A stretch of DNA of 64,000 nt from Hymenobacter sp. BRD128 (GTDB lineage: Bacteria > Bacteroidota > Bacteroidia > Cytophagales > Hymenobacteraceae): positions 4,340,001-4,404,000 of the forward strand of contig NZ_CP053908.1 of assembly GCF_013256625.1 (NCBI RefSeq), in the 5' to 3' direction. Within the stretch, counting starts at the first letter, position 1. Each line of letters opens with the position of its first letter. Shown here one piece after another: positions 41,668 through 50,818 of the stretch. Position numbers and translations under genes: made by a program. A model generated the notes under the pieces. The model was not told the DNA's origin and ran no database searches. It saw only the letters and a program-made list of their open reading frames with translations.

Positions 41668-42999
41668 ATGGACGTTCGTTTTCGCTTGCTGCTGTGCTAT
41701 TTGGCAGTAGGAATCCGGCTAGCCTGGGCCCAGGTGCCGAGCGTGCCCCCGGCTAGCCTGGGCGCGCTGCCGGCCCTCCCGGCCACCGCGCCGGCTAGCC
41801 CCCGCGCCTTGCCCGATTTTTTGGCCACCGCCTACCAGCGCAGCCCGCTGCTGAACGACCTGCGCAACCAGGTGGCCCAAAACCGCCTCGACAGCCTGCG
41901 GCGCAAAGCGCAGAACGGCGTGCAGGTGGCCGGCATTGGGGCGGCCGTGGCCACGCCGGTGTTGACCAATAAAAACGGCGACCAGATAGTGGGCTACGAC
42001 CAGGCCGTGAGCAACGGCGGCAATTACGCCAGCTACGCGCAGGCGACCAAGCCCATACTCAACCGCTTTCAGCTGCAAACCGACTACCGCATCCTGGGCA
42101 ACCAGGGGCTGGCGCTGCGCAACAGCGGTCGGCTCTCGCAGCTCGATTTGCGCCGCTCCGTCACCGACCAGTTTCTCACCGCCTACACCGCCCAGCTCCA
42201 GCTTGATTTCAGCCGCACGCTGCTGGCGCAGCTGCGCCAGCAGGACAGCGAGCTGCGCCAACTCGTAAACGCCGGCATTTTCAAGCAAACGCAGTATTTG
42301 AGCTTCTACCTGTCGGTGCGCACCCAGGAAGTGACGGTGGAGCAAAACCGCCTCGCCTACCGGCGCGAGCTAGGCACGTTGCGCTACCTGGCCGGCGTGG
42401 GCGACACGGCGCTGCTGGCCCTTACGCCGCCCGAGCCGCCTACCCACCGGGGGCTGGCGGGCCTCACCTCCATCACTCAGCGCCGGTATACGCTCGACAG
42501 CCTGCGTAACGTGCTGGACCGCCAGGCCGTGGATGCTACCTACCGCCCCAAGCTGAGCGCGGTGGTGGATGCGGGCATTCAGTCGTCGCAGCCGGCGCTG
42601 CTGGCCCTGGGCCACAGCACTGGTTTTGGCGCGGGCTTCCTACTCTCGCTGCCCATCTTCGACGGTCACCAGCGGCAGCTGCAATACCAGCGCATCGACC
42701 TCACGGAGCAGAGCCGGCGCGGCTACCGGCAGTTTCTGACCATCCAGCGGCAGCAGCAGTACGACCAGCTACGGGGGCTTATCCGGGCCTCGGAGGCGCT
42801 GAGTAAACGCATCCGCGAGCAGCTGCGGATAGCGGAAGCACTCGTGGGAGCCGCCCAGCAGCAGCTAGCGACGGGCGACGTACTCATTCTTGATTACCTC
42901 AACCTGGTGACGAGCTACCGCACCCTGCAATTCAGCCTCACCCAGGCCGAAACCGACCGCCTGCGCAGCCAGTACGCGTTGGATTATCTGGGTGAGTAA
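41668..42999 (+). CDS. TolC-family outer membrane efflux protein
   Basis: The 443-residue precursor has a signal peptide (about 22 residues, AWA|Q) and a Pro/Ala-rich linker, then two long alpha-helical halves typical of the outer membrane factor family (ALPDFLATAYQRSPLLNDLRNQVAQNRLD, and GAGFLLSLPIFDGHQRQLQYQRIDL). It should form the trimeric exit duct for the RND pump encoded just downstream. First gene of a three-gene operon with an adaptor and a permease. Confidence 0.9.
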   Translation: MDVRFRLLLCYLAVGIRLAWAQVPSVPPASLGALPALPATAPASPRALPDFLATAYQRSPLLNDLRNQVAQNRLDSLRRKAQNGVQVAGIGAAVATPVLTNKNGDQIVGYDQAVSNGGNYASYAQATKPILNRFQLQTDYRILGNQGLALRNSGRLSQLDLRRSVTDQFLTAYTAQLQLDFSRTLLAQLRQQDSELRQLVNAGIFKQTQYLSFYLSVRTQEVTVEQNRLAYRRELGTLRYLAGVGDTALLALTPPEPPTHRGLAGLTSITQRRYTLDSLRNVLDRQAVDATYRPKLSAVVDAGIQSSQPALLALGHSTGFGAGFLLSLPIFDGHQRQLQYQRIDLTEQSRRGYRQFLTIQRQQQYDQLRGLIRASEALSKRIREQLRIAEALVGAAQQQLATGDVLILDYLNLVTSYRTLQFSLTQAETDRLRSQYALDYLGE

Positions 43000-43154
43000 G
43001 GCGGGCAACTCGCTAAGCACGAGCACTACCTTCGCCCCCACGTATTGTCTTTTTACCAGCTAGCCCCGGGCAGCTTATTCTTTTGCCAGCGCGGGCGCTC
43101 CGCTGGGGCCAGGTACGGTTTCCGCGAGCCACTGGCCTTTCACCCTGCTTACTT

Positions 43155-44132
43155 ATGCTCAGCCGACTTTCATTCGCTAGCCTCCTGCTTTGCCTCGCCG
43201 CCTGCCATTCGGGTGGCACCCCGGCCGCTGCCCCGGCGGCCGATGCACCCGCCGAGGGCGAAGCGGCGGTGAAGCCCCGCGCCGTAGTCACGGTAGGTAC
43301 CGTGCAGCGCGATACCCTCACCGATGTACTGCAGCTGAGCGCCGTGTCGGCCTACCCGGCCAAAGACGTGCTGCGGGCCACTACCACCGGCTACCTGCTG
43401 GCCCCAGTGCCAGTGCCGGGCCAGCGCGTGGCGGCGGGCCAGACCGTCTTCACCATGCAAACCAAGGAGAGTCGGGTACTGCACCTCGACAAGCTCACCG
43501 GCGACCCTAGGCTGCGCTTTTCGGGCACGATTCAAATAAAAGCCAGCCAGGCGGGCGTGCTGGCCACGGTTGATAAGCTGGCCGGCGACTACGTGCAGGA
43601 CGGCGAGCAGCTGGCCATGAGCTACGACCGCAACCGCTTCGGCTTCCTGCTCGACGTGCCCGTGACGCAGCTGCGCTACGTGCACACCGGCCAGAGTTGC
43701 CGTATCAAGCTGCCCGACGGGCGCGTGCTGCCCGGCCGCGTAACTCAGGAGCTAGCCACCGGCGACGCGACGCTGCAAACCCAGCGCTACACCGTGCGGC
43801 CCACCGGCCCGGTACCCGATTTGCCCGAAAACCTGGCCGTGCAGGTCGAGCTCGACCGCACCGCGCCCCACCTCACGCCCACCCTGCCCCGCGCCGCGCT
43901 GCTCACCGACGAAACGCAAACCGAGTTCTGGGTCATGCGCCTGCTCAATGACTCGACCGCCGTGAAGGTACCCGTGACCGTGGGCAATCAGCAAACCGAC
44001 CGTGTGGAAATCAAGTCGCCCACCTTTACCAGCCGCGATAAGATTTTATTCAGCGGCAACTACGGCCTCGACGACACGGCGGCCGTGAAAGTGCAGCGCG
44101 CCGGCCGGGCCGTACCGGCGCCGACCGAGTAA
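43155..44132 (+). CDS. RND efflux periplasmic adaptor, lipoprotein
   Basis: About 325 residues from ATG 43155. A signal with lipobox (LCLAAC) shows a lipid anchor. The membrane-fusion pattern follows: LSAVSAYPAKDVLRATTTGYLLAPVPVPGQRVAAGQTVFTM (lipoyl half 1), IQIKASQAGVLATVDKLAGDYVQDGEQLAMS (half 2), then beta-barrel and membrane-proximal parts. The alpha-hairpin is very short, as the two lipoyl halves are about 40 residues apart. It joins the TolC-like duct to the pump. 31 bp before the permease. Confidence 0.9.
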   Translation: MLSRLSFASLLLCLAACHSGGTPAAAPAADAPAEGEAAVKPRAVVTVGTVQRDTLTDVLQLSAVSAYPAKDVLRATTTGYLLAPVPVPGQRVAAGQTVFTMQTKESRVLHLDKLTGDPRLRFSGTIQIKASQAGVLATVDKLAGDYVQDGEQLAMSYDRNRFGFLLDVPVTQLRYVHTGQSCRIKLPDGRVLPGRVTQELATGDATLQTQRYTVRPTGPVPDLPENLAVQVELDRTAPHLTPTLPRAALLTDETQTEFWVMRLLNDSTAVKVPVTVGNQQTDRVEIKSPTFTSRDKILFSGNYGLDDTAAVKVQRAGRAVPAPTE

Positions 44133-44163
44133 GGCGCGCCATTTTTATTTCCCCAGATTTCGT

Positions 44164-47100
44164 ATGCGCACTCCTTTTTTGCAAGCCTACAAGGCACCCA
44201 TCGCGGTATTGCTCGCGCTGGCGCTCGCCCTGGGCGGGCTCGCCTACCGGCGGCTCACGGTCGCCCTGTTTCCGGAAGTGACGTTCCCCAAAGTGAAGGT
44301 GATTGCCGACGTGGGCCTCGCGCCCGTGGACCGCGTGATGGTCACCGTGACCAAGCCGCTCGAAGACGCCATGAAGCAGGTGCCCGGCCTGCGCCTACTG
44401 CGCTCGACAACCAGCCGCGGCTCGTGCGAAATCTCGGCCTACCTCAACTGGGGCGTTGATGTGGTGCAGGCCCAGCAGCTCATCGAAAGCCGCCTCAACC
44501 AAGCTCGGGGCAACCTGCCCGCTAATATTAACATTTCGGTCGAGCGCATGAACCCGGCTATTCTGCCGGTGATGGGCTACACGCTGGAAGCGCCAGGGCA
44601 CTCAGCGTTGGAATTGCGTAGGCTAGCCCTCTATACCATTAAACCTTTCATTTCGCAGGTTGAGGGGGTAGCGGCCGTGCAGATTCAAGGTGGGCGCACC
44701 AAGGAGTATGAGGTCGAGTTGATACCGACCCAGCTGGCGGCCCTGGGCATTGGCCCTGAAATGGTGCAAGCGGCTCTCAATAACACAAATTTTGTGCAGA
44801 GCAACGGTTATCTAGCTGACTACCGCCGCCTCTACCTCACGGTGACGGACGCGACCATTCTGCAGAAAGAAGACCTGGAAAACGTGGTGCTGCGTAACGA
44901 CAACCGCCGCATTGTGCGCCTGGCCGACGTGGCCACCGTGCGCATCGGCGAGCAGCCCGAATACATCCGCATCAATGCCAACGGCCATGACGCGGTGCTT
45001 ATCTCGGTGCAGCGCCAGCCAGCGGCCAATGTGGTGGAAGTCAGCAAAGGGGTGGCCGCCAAGGTGGCCGCCCTGCGCGCGGGTCTGCCCAAGGGTATTA
45101 AGCTGGAGCCCTACTACGACCAGGCCGATTTCGTGTCGGAAGTCGTGCGCTCGGTGCAGGACTCGCTCTGGATTGGCCTGGCGCTGGCCTTGGTGGTGAC
45201 GTCGTTGTTTCTGCGCTCGTGGAAGGCCTCGCTTACGCTAGTGCTTACCATCCCGGTAGCCCTCGCCCTGACCTTGGCGGTGCTGTATTTCGGGCTGGGC
45301 TACTCGCTCAATATCATGACCCTGGGCGCCATTGCCGCCGCTATCGGTCTCATGATTGACGACGCCGTGGTGATGGTGGAGCAGCTGCACCGCGTGGGCG
45401 AGGAGCACCCCACCGCCACGCCCGGCGAGGTAGTGGAGCGCTCGGTGCAGCACCTGCTGCCCGCGCTCATTGGCTCTAGCCTCAGTACCATCGTAATTTT
45501 TCTGCCCTTCGCCCTGCTAGGGGGGTAGCGGGGGCTTATTTTAAAGTACTGGCCACCACGATGGTCGTGGCGTTAGTATGCTCGTTTTTCGTGGCTTGGC
45601 TGGGCTTACCAGTAGCCTACCTGCTGCTCAGCAAAAAGGAGAAGGTCGCCCAACCGACCGGCCCGCAAGCAGCTAACGATGGGTTTGGCCCTAATGACGC
45701 CCCGACCGACGCCACCACCGTGGCCGCTGACGACAGCCTGGAGCTGGAAAAACGCTCGTCCGGGCCTTCTAAGAAAATGAAGGGCGAGCCAGCGGCTGCG
45801 GAACATGATACGACGGCTGGTACCCAGCACCACGACATTCCGTGGGTGCGCTCGGTTATTCGCCACCCGGCCTACAGCGTGGTGGGGATTCTGTTGCTGG
45901 TGGGCGTGATGTGGTTTATCATTCCGCGCCTGGCCACGGGCTTTCTGCCCGACATGGACGAGGGTGCCATTGTGCTCGACTACCACTCACCACCCGGCAC
46001 CGGCCTCGACGAAACTGACCGCATGCTGCGCCAGGCCGAAAAGCTCATCGTGAAGGTGCCCGAAGTAGCCAGCTACTCGCGCCGGACGGGCACCCAAATG
46101 GGCTTTTTCATCACCGAGCCCAACAGCGGCGACTACCTCATTCGACTCAAAACCGACCGTAAGCGCTCAACCGAGGAAGTGATTGCCGACTTGCGCCAAC
46201 GCGTCGAATCTACCGAGCCGGCCCTGGTAGTAGACTTTGGCCAGGTTATCGGCGACATGCTCGGCGATTTGATGAGTACCGTGCAGCCCATTGAAATTAA
46301 GGTGTTTGGACCCGACCCCACTCAGCGCTACGCCCTCGCCAATCAGGTAACCGAAGTGGTGACGAAAACTGCCGGCACGGCCGACGTGTTCAACGGCATC
46401 GTGCAGGTGGGCCCTAGCGTGGACGTGCGCCCCGACCCGCGCCGGCTGGCCCAGTTTGGCCTCACGGCCACCAGCTTCCAGACGCAGCTGCAAACCCAAC
46501 TCGGTGGCACAGTGGCCGGCAACGTGCTCAGCGGCGAGCAGTTGCTCAATATCCGGCTGCGCTACCCACAGGCCGCCCAAGCGACCCTGGCCCAGATGCG
46601 CGGTGAGCCCGTGTTCCTACCCAACGGCCAGCGCCGCCGCCTCGACGAGCTGGCCGACGTGACCGTAACCACGAGCAGCGCCGAGCTGGGCCGCGAAAAC
46701 CTGCAAGCCATGACGGCCGTGACGGCCCGCCTCGACGGGCGCGACCTGGGCTCGGCCATGCAGGAAATACAGCAGAAGATTGGGCGCGAGGTGGCCCTGC
46801 CGCCCGGCTATTTCATCCAGTATGGCGGCTCCTATGCCGAACAGCAGCAGTCATTTCAGGAGCTGCTGACCATCCTGGGCACGGCATGCTTGCTGGTGTT
46901 CGCGGTCGGGCTATTCCTGTTCCGCGACATCAAGGCGGCGGGGCTGATTCTGCTCGTCGCTATCCTGGGGCCGGCCGGCGGCAGCCTAGCGCTGTACCTC
47001 ACCAACACGCCGCTCAACGTGGGCTCCTATACCGGCCTCATCATGGTGGTGGGCATCATCGGCGAAAATGCCATCTTCACCTTTCAGCAGTTCAACGACT

Positions 47101-47402
47101 TCCGCGCCGAAGGCGGTCCAGTGGAAGCCGCCATTGCCTACTCTATCGCCGCCCGCCTGCGCCCCAAGCTCATGACGGCACTCTCGGCCATCGTGGCGCT
47201 GCTGCCGCTGGCGCTGGGCATCGGGGCCGGCGCGCAGCTGCACCAGCCGCTGGCCATCGCCGTTATCGGCGGGTTGCTGCTGGCGCTACCGCTGCTGCTG
47301 GTGGTGCTGCCCAGCCTGCTGCGCCTGGCCTATGGGCGCGGTGAGGCCGCCCCGGTTGCGCCGGTTGCGCCGGAAAAGCCGGAACTTGCGGTGAGTCGCT
47401 AG
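44164..47402 (+). pseudogene. RND efflux permease, one apparent frame break
   Basis: The first frame (44164-45528) holds the N-terminal membrane segment, the porter domain and segments up to IVIFLPFALLGG. The rest continues in another frame as VAGAYFKVLATTMVVALVCSFFVAWLGLPVAYLL to the end at 47402. The break lies in a G6 run (45520-45525); a seventh G gives one protein of about 1,080 residues, the normal length. Middle part has an unusual polar insert (45650-45830) after VAYLLLSKKEK. Family pumps drug-like or metal substrates by proton exchange; the substrate here is not clear. Sits third in its operon. Confidence 0.87.
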
Positions 47403-47477
47403 CCTGCCCGGCCCTCCTAATGGCACCCGTAAGGGAGAACGAGCGCAAGCCGTGAGGCTATAAAAAGCTGTTTAGCG

Positions 47478-48610
47478 TTACACCCACTGCCGCAGGTATT
47501 GATACACCTCGGAGTTGAACAGCAGCCCGCCGTGGTGCTGCCGCCCAAAGCGGGCCATGCGCACCAAAGTGCCCGGCGGCAGCTCGGTTTCATCGCCAAA
47601 TACCTGGCCCGGGCGCTGGCCGCGCCCACCATGCCATCGCCAAAGTAGTCGCGCAGGGCCTGGGGGCGGCTGGCGCGCAGCCAGTCGCCCACCAGCACGT
47701 GGTAGCGCACGCCGGGCAGCAGCGGCACCGTGGTGCGCGGCCGGGGCAGGGCCGGGTCGTCGGGCTGCTGCCAGTCCTCATCCACCAGCAGGGCCTGGCC
47801 CAGGTCTTTAATGCCGTTGGAGCGCCGCGCAATGGCCTGGCTCAAAAAGCGCGTGGGGAAAAGATTAATGCGCCGCAACAGGCGCTCCACCAGCTGGCCG
47901 TTTTGTTCCAAGTACGAGCCCTCGTTGGGTACGCCCAGCAGAAATACCGTGCGCAGGTGGGCTAGCCAAGGCGCAGTTTCAGTTAGCAGTGAGCAATCAT
48001 CAGGGAGCAATTTCTTAGATTTTCGCTTGCTCGTTTTTGTGGCTGTCGGGTTGATAACTGATGATTGTTCACTGCTAACTGAAGAAGCATAATACCCCGC
48101 CGAGCGGATGAGCAGCCCGCCCATGCTGTGGCCCACTAGCACCAGCTCGCCGATGGCTTCGGGGTAGGTTTCGACCAGCGCGGTGAGTAGCTGGCTCAGG
48201 GCGCGGCCATTTTCCGAGATGTGCAGCCCCGAGTTGTAGCGCAGATACAGCGGGCGGCAGCCGGCCTCGGCGGCCAGGCGCGGGCCGTAGCGCAGCGGCC
48301 CCGCGGGGGCATCCTGAAAGCCGGTTTGCCAGATGAGCTCGTCGCCCATCAGCCCGTGAATAAAAATGACGGTTTTCTGCTTAAACTCGCTCAGGCCCAG
48401 CTTGGCCACCGGCACATCCTGGCCACCGCGCCGAAAGCTCAGGGTAATGGCGCGCGGGTCGTGGCGCACGGCTAGCTGGTCGCCGAGCGCGCCGTTGAGC
48501 ACGGGCTGAAAAAAATGCTGGTGGGCCTGCCCCGCCCGGTACAGCAGGGTGGCGCCGCGCACGGGCAGCAGCGCCGTGTTGGCTAGGGTAGAAAGGGTGC
48601 GACGCAGCAT
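47478..48610 (-). pseudogene. Alpha/beta hydrolase (lipase-like), frame break and repeat insertion
   Basis: From ATG 48610 the frame shows VIFIHGLMGDELIW (oxyanion loop) and the nucleophile elbow GHSMGG (Ser 162). Between YYAS and APWLAHL the protein carries about 38 extra residues (SSVSSEQSSVINP...DDCSLLTE) that come from a heptamer-type inverted repeat inserted in frame. Near 47605-47613 the frame breaks: the true end reads FGDETELPPGTLVRMARFGRQHHGG and stops at 47478 in the next frame. One added base joins it. As written, the frame runs on to 47417 as nonsense. Predicted lipase/esterase, substrate unknown. Confidence 0.78.
47978..48083. repeat. Heptamer-type inverted repeat inserted in a lipase gene
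   Basis: Arms of 26 bp (47978-48003 and 48058-48083) match in 25 of 26 positions with a 54-bp centre. Each arm runs in seven-base units: CAGTTAG, CAGTGAG, CAATCAT on the left; ATGATTG, TTCACTG, CTAACTG on the right. The element lies wholly in a coding frame and keeps it open. Confidence 0.82.
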
Positions 48611-48716
48611 GGCAGGCGGGAAAACGGGCGGGCAAGGTAGCGGCCGCCCCCGCTTTCTCTCAACGCGGGCAACCAAAATCTGGTTAGCACGTCCAACACT
48701 ATTCGCGGCCCGGCTG

Positions 48717-48724
48717 CATCTTTG
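48717..48724 (+). promoter_or_regulatory. Near-consensus -7 box CATCTTTG
   Basis: Matches TAnnTTTG except at the first base; 26 bp before the ATG of the lipoprotein gene. No clear -33 element. Confidence 0.4.
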
Positions 48725-48750
48725 CAGTAGTAAACACCCCCGCTTTCAGC

Positions 48751-49152
48751 ATGAACTTCTCTTTTCGCCCGGCCCTGACGTTGTTGCTACTGGCCAGCTC
48801 CGCTACCTTGCTCACCGCCTGCGACTACGCTTCGCTCAGCCCCGGTGATAACCCGCAGGCCCACGAGGGCTTCACCAACCCCAACGGCTACACCAACGCC
48901 GACATCAACCGCGACAGTATCAGCAACAAGCAAACCGTGACCAAGCCCACCGGCAAAGGCTCGGCTACCGCCATCAAAAATGGCTCGGCCCAGGATAAGC
49001 TCGACTCGGCCCCGGCCGGCAACAGCACCACCTCGGCCCAAACCGCCAGCGGCAAAATGGCCTCAACCGACAAAAATCAGCCCAAGGCCACCAGCAGCAC
49101 CAACGGCAGCGGCAACAGCAACGACGCCAGCGCCAAAAAGGGCACTATGTAG
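48751..49152 (+). CDS. Low-complexity lipoprotein
   Basis: The 133-residue precursor has a signal and lipobox (ATLLTAC, Cys at about 24). The mature part is hydrophilic, rich in Ser, Thr, Asn, Lys and Gly with no domain (NGYTNADINRDSISNKQTVTK, then SSTNGSGNSNDASAKKG). Likely an unfolded surface or periplasmic lipoprotein; function unknown. Followed by a 72-bp palindrome shared with the convergent gene. Confidence 0.72.
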   Translation: MNFSFRPALTLLLLASSATLLTACDYASLSPGDNPQAHEGFTNPNGYTNADINRDSISNKQTVTKPTGKGSATAIKNGSAQDKLDSAPAGNSTTSAQTASGKMASTDKNQPKATSSTNGSGNSNDASAKKGTM

Positions 49153-49163
49153 GCTACCCGGCT

Positions 49164-49235
49164 GCTAGCCCGCGCTACGCAAGAGAGCCCGCCGCAAGCA
49201 CTTGCGGCGGGCTCTCTTGCGTAGCGCGGGCTAGC
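49164..49235. terminator. 72-bp near-perfect palindrome, probable two-way terminator
   Basis: Arms of 35 bp (49164-49198 and 49201-49235) are exact complements around a 2-base centre. It lies between the lipoprotein gene and the convergent flavin reductase gene, and its right arm reaches the reductase stop codon. Same design as 12001-12078. Confidence 0.7.
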
Positions 49236-49864
49236 TACAGTGCCTGCGGAAACTGCCCCGGCCGGCCGTAGCCGTAGCGCACCGGCGGCTGCACGGCGTG
49301 GTAGCCGTCGAGGCCCGAAATGGCGGCCTCGCCCAGCGCCACCAGGTCGAGGGTGCCGTCGGGGCGCAGGGCCTCGGGGCGCAGGTACACGTGCTCGACG
49401 GTGCCCACCAGCAGCAGCGTGCCATTGAAAATGGGGTGCTCTTCGCGCAGCCGCAGCCCGATGCTGAGCGGGCTTTCGGCCACGTAGGGCGCCGGAAAGC
49501 CGTCGCGAAAATCGGCCGTGAAGCCGCAGGCCTCAAATTCCGATATGTCCTCAAAATTGGCCGAGGTGTAGTGGGCCTGCGCCGCCAGGGTCAGGGGCAC
49601 GTGGTTGAGGGTGTAGGCGCCGCCGTTGTCCTTGATATTCTGGTAGGTATGGCGCGGTACGGTGGTGGGGCGCGTCACCATGCCCAGCACCGCCGGGTCG
49701 GAGCCCAGGTGCAGCACCGAGCTGAAAATGGCGAGGTTGGTCTGGCCATCGGGCGCGGCCGTGCCCACCAGGTTGGCCGGCTTAAAGCCCGGCAGGCCAT
49801 TCACAAAATTGAGGCGGTAAATCTTCTCGAAAGCCGTAATGTCGGCGGCGGTGATGTGCTGCAT
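49235..49864 (-). CDS. Flavin reductase-like (FMN-binding) protein
   Basis: The 209-residue product has the split-barrel FMN-binding pattern of the flavin reductase family: KPANLVGTAAPDGQTNLAIFSSVLHLGSDPAVLGMVTRP, then HTYQNIKDNGGAYTLNHVP and CGFTADFRDGFPAPYVAESPLSIGLRLRE. Such proteins bind FMN and reduce flavin or small substrates. Starts at ATG 49864. Not in an evident operon: creatininase gene is 152 bp upstream on the same strand. Confidence 0.85.
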   Translation of the reverse strand: MQHITAADITAFEKIYRLNFVNGLPGFKPANLVGTAAPDGQTNLAIFSSVLHLGSDPAVLGMVTRPTTVPRHTYQNIKDNGGAYTLNHVPLTLAAQAHYTSANFEDISEFEACGFTADFRDGFPAPYVAESPLSIGLRLREEHPIFNGTLLLVGTVEHVYLRPEALRPDGTLDLVALGEAAISGLDGYHAVQPPVRYGYGRPGQFPQAL

Positions 49865-50016
49865 AGGTTAGGGGCGCTGATGAGCTGAGGATAGCTGCTA
49901 GGATGGTTTTTTAGATATATTTTGATGCCGGGCCCCAACCCCGGCCCCTCTTTCGAAGGGGAGGGGAGCCGGGGGCTGCCGCTAGGGCAGTGCCGGCTTT
50001 GGCAGGCACAACCGGC

Positions 50017-50781
50017 TTATTCATACAAATCGCGCGGGTCGGCGGCGGCCAGTTCCACCAAGAACTGGCTTAGCTGCCCGGCAACGGCCCGTAAAAAAGC
50101 CTCGCCCTTCGCCGCCGTGGCGGCGGCCGGATTGCCCACGCCCGTGTCGGCGCTTACTTGGCTCCACTCGCGCTGAGCCCAGGCCCACTCGCGCAGGGCC
50201 CGGATGCGAAACCGCTTGCTAGTCCCCGCGCCAGCTTCGGAAAGAGGCCGCACCAACTCGGGGGCAATGTGCAGCATCATGCTCGTTTCCATCTCATCGG
50301 CGTGGTCGCCGGGCGCGTCAAAAAACTGGCGGCGGTCCACTATTCTAAACAGCGTGGCGGTGCTGAGAAACACCCCCGGAAACTCGGCTTGCAGCTCGCG
50401 CAGCATTTGCCGGAAATCATTGCCGCCGTGCCCATTCAGCAGCACCAGTTTTGGAATGCCCTGCCGGGCCAGTACCTGCACAATATCGCACAGAATTGCC
50501 AGCTGCGTGCTGGGGTTCAAGTTTATATCAAGGGTAATGTCGAGCTGGCCAGTGTTTACGCCGAACGGAATAGTGGGCAGCACAACTACCCTGGCGCCCT
50601 GCGCCCAGGCTAGCCGCGCCGCCTCGGCCGCGAGGTAATCGCACTGGAAGTTGTCGGTGCCGTAGGGCAGGTGGTAGTTGTGCGCCTCGGTAGCGCCCCA
50701 GGGCAACACCACAACTTCGAAGGCGGCATCTTTTACGGCCTGCCAGGTGGTTTCGGCCAGAATGTAGGGGCGGGCGGGCAT
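50017..50781 (-). CDS. Creatininase-family amidohydrolase
   Basis: The 254-residue product has the creatininase metal site: LPWGATEAHNYHLPYGTD (Glu 32, His 34 or 37, Asp 43), LNGHGGND with His 118, and the late acidic GDHADEMETS. Members hydrolyse creatinine or related cyclic amides, and others act in flavin or cofactor synthesis; the actual substrate is open. 38 bp downstream of the POT transporter on the same strand, so uptake and hydrolysis of a nitrogen compound might be linked. Confidence 0.87.
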   Translation of the reverse strand: MPARPYILAETTWQAVKDAAFEVVVLPWGATEAHNYHLPYGTDNFQCDYLAAEAARLAWAQGARVVVLPTIPFGVNTGQLDITLDINLNPSTQLAILCDIVQVLARQGIPKLVLLNGHGGNDFRQMLRELQAEFPGVFLSTATLFRIVDRRQFFDAPGDHADEMETSMMLHIAPELVRPLSEAGAGTSKRFRIRALREWAWAQREWSQVSADTGVGNPAAATAAKGEAFLRAVAGQLSQFLVELAAADPRDLYE

Positions 50782-50818
50782 GGCGATTAGTGTTGGCGGC
50801 TAGCAAGTGACACAGACC

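Noticed and set aside
45561..47402. A stand-alone second RND protein
   Set aside because: It starts in the middle of the family fold right after the first part ends; one added G joins them to normal length.
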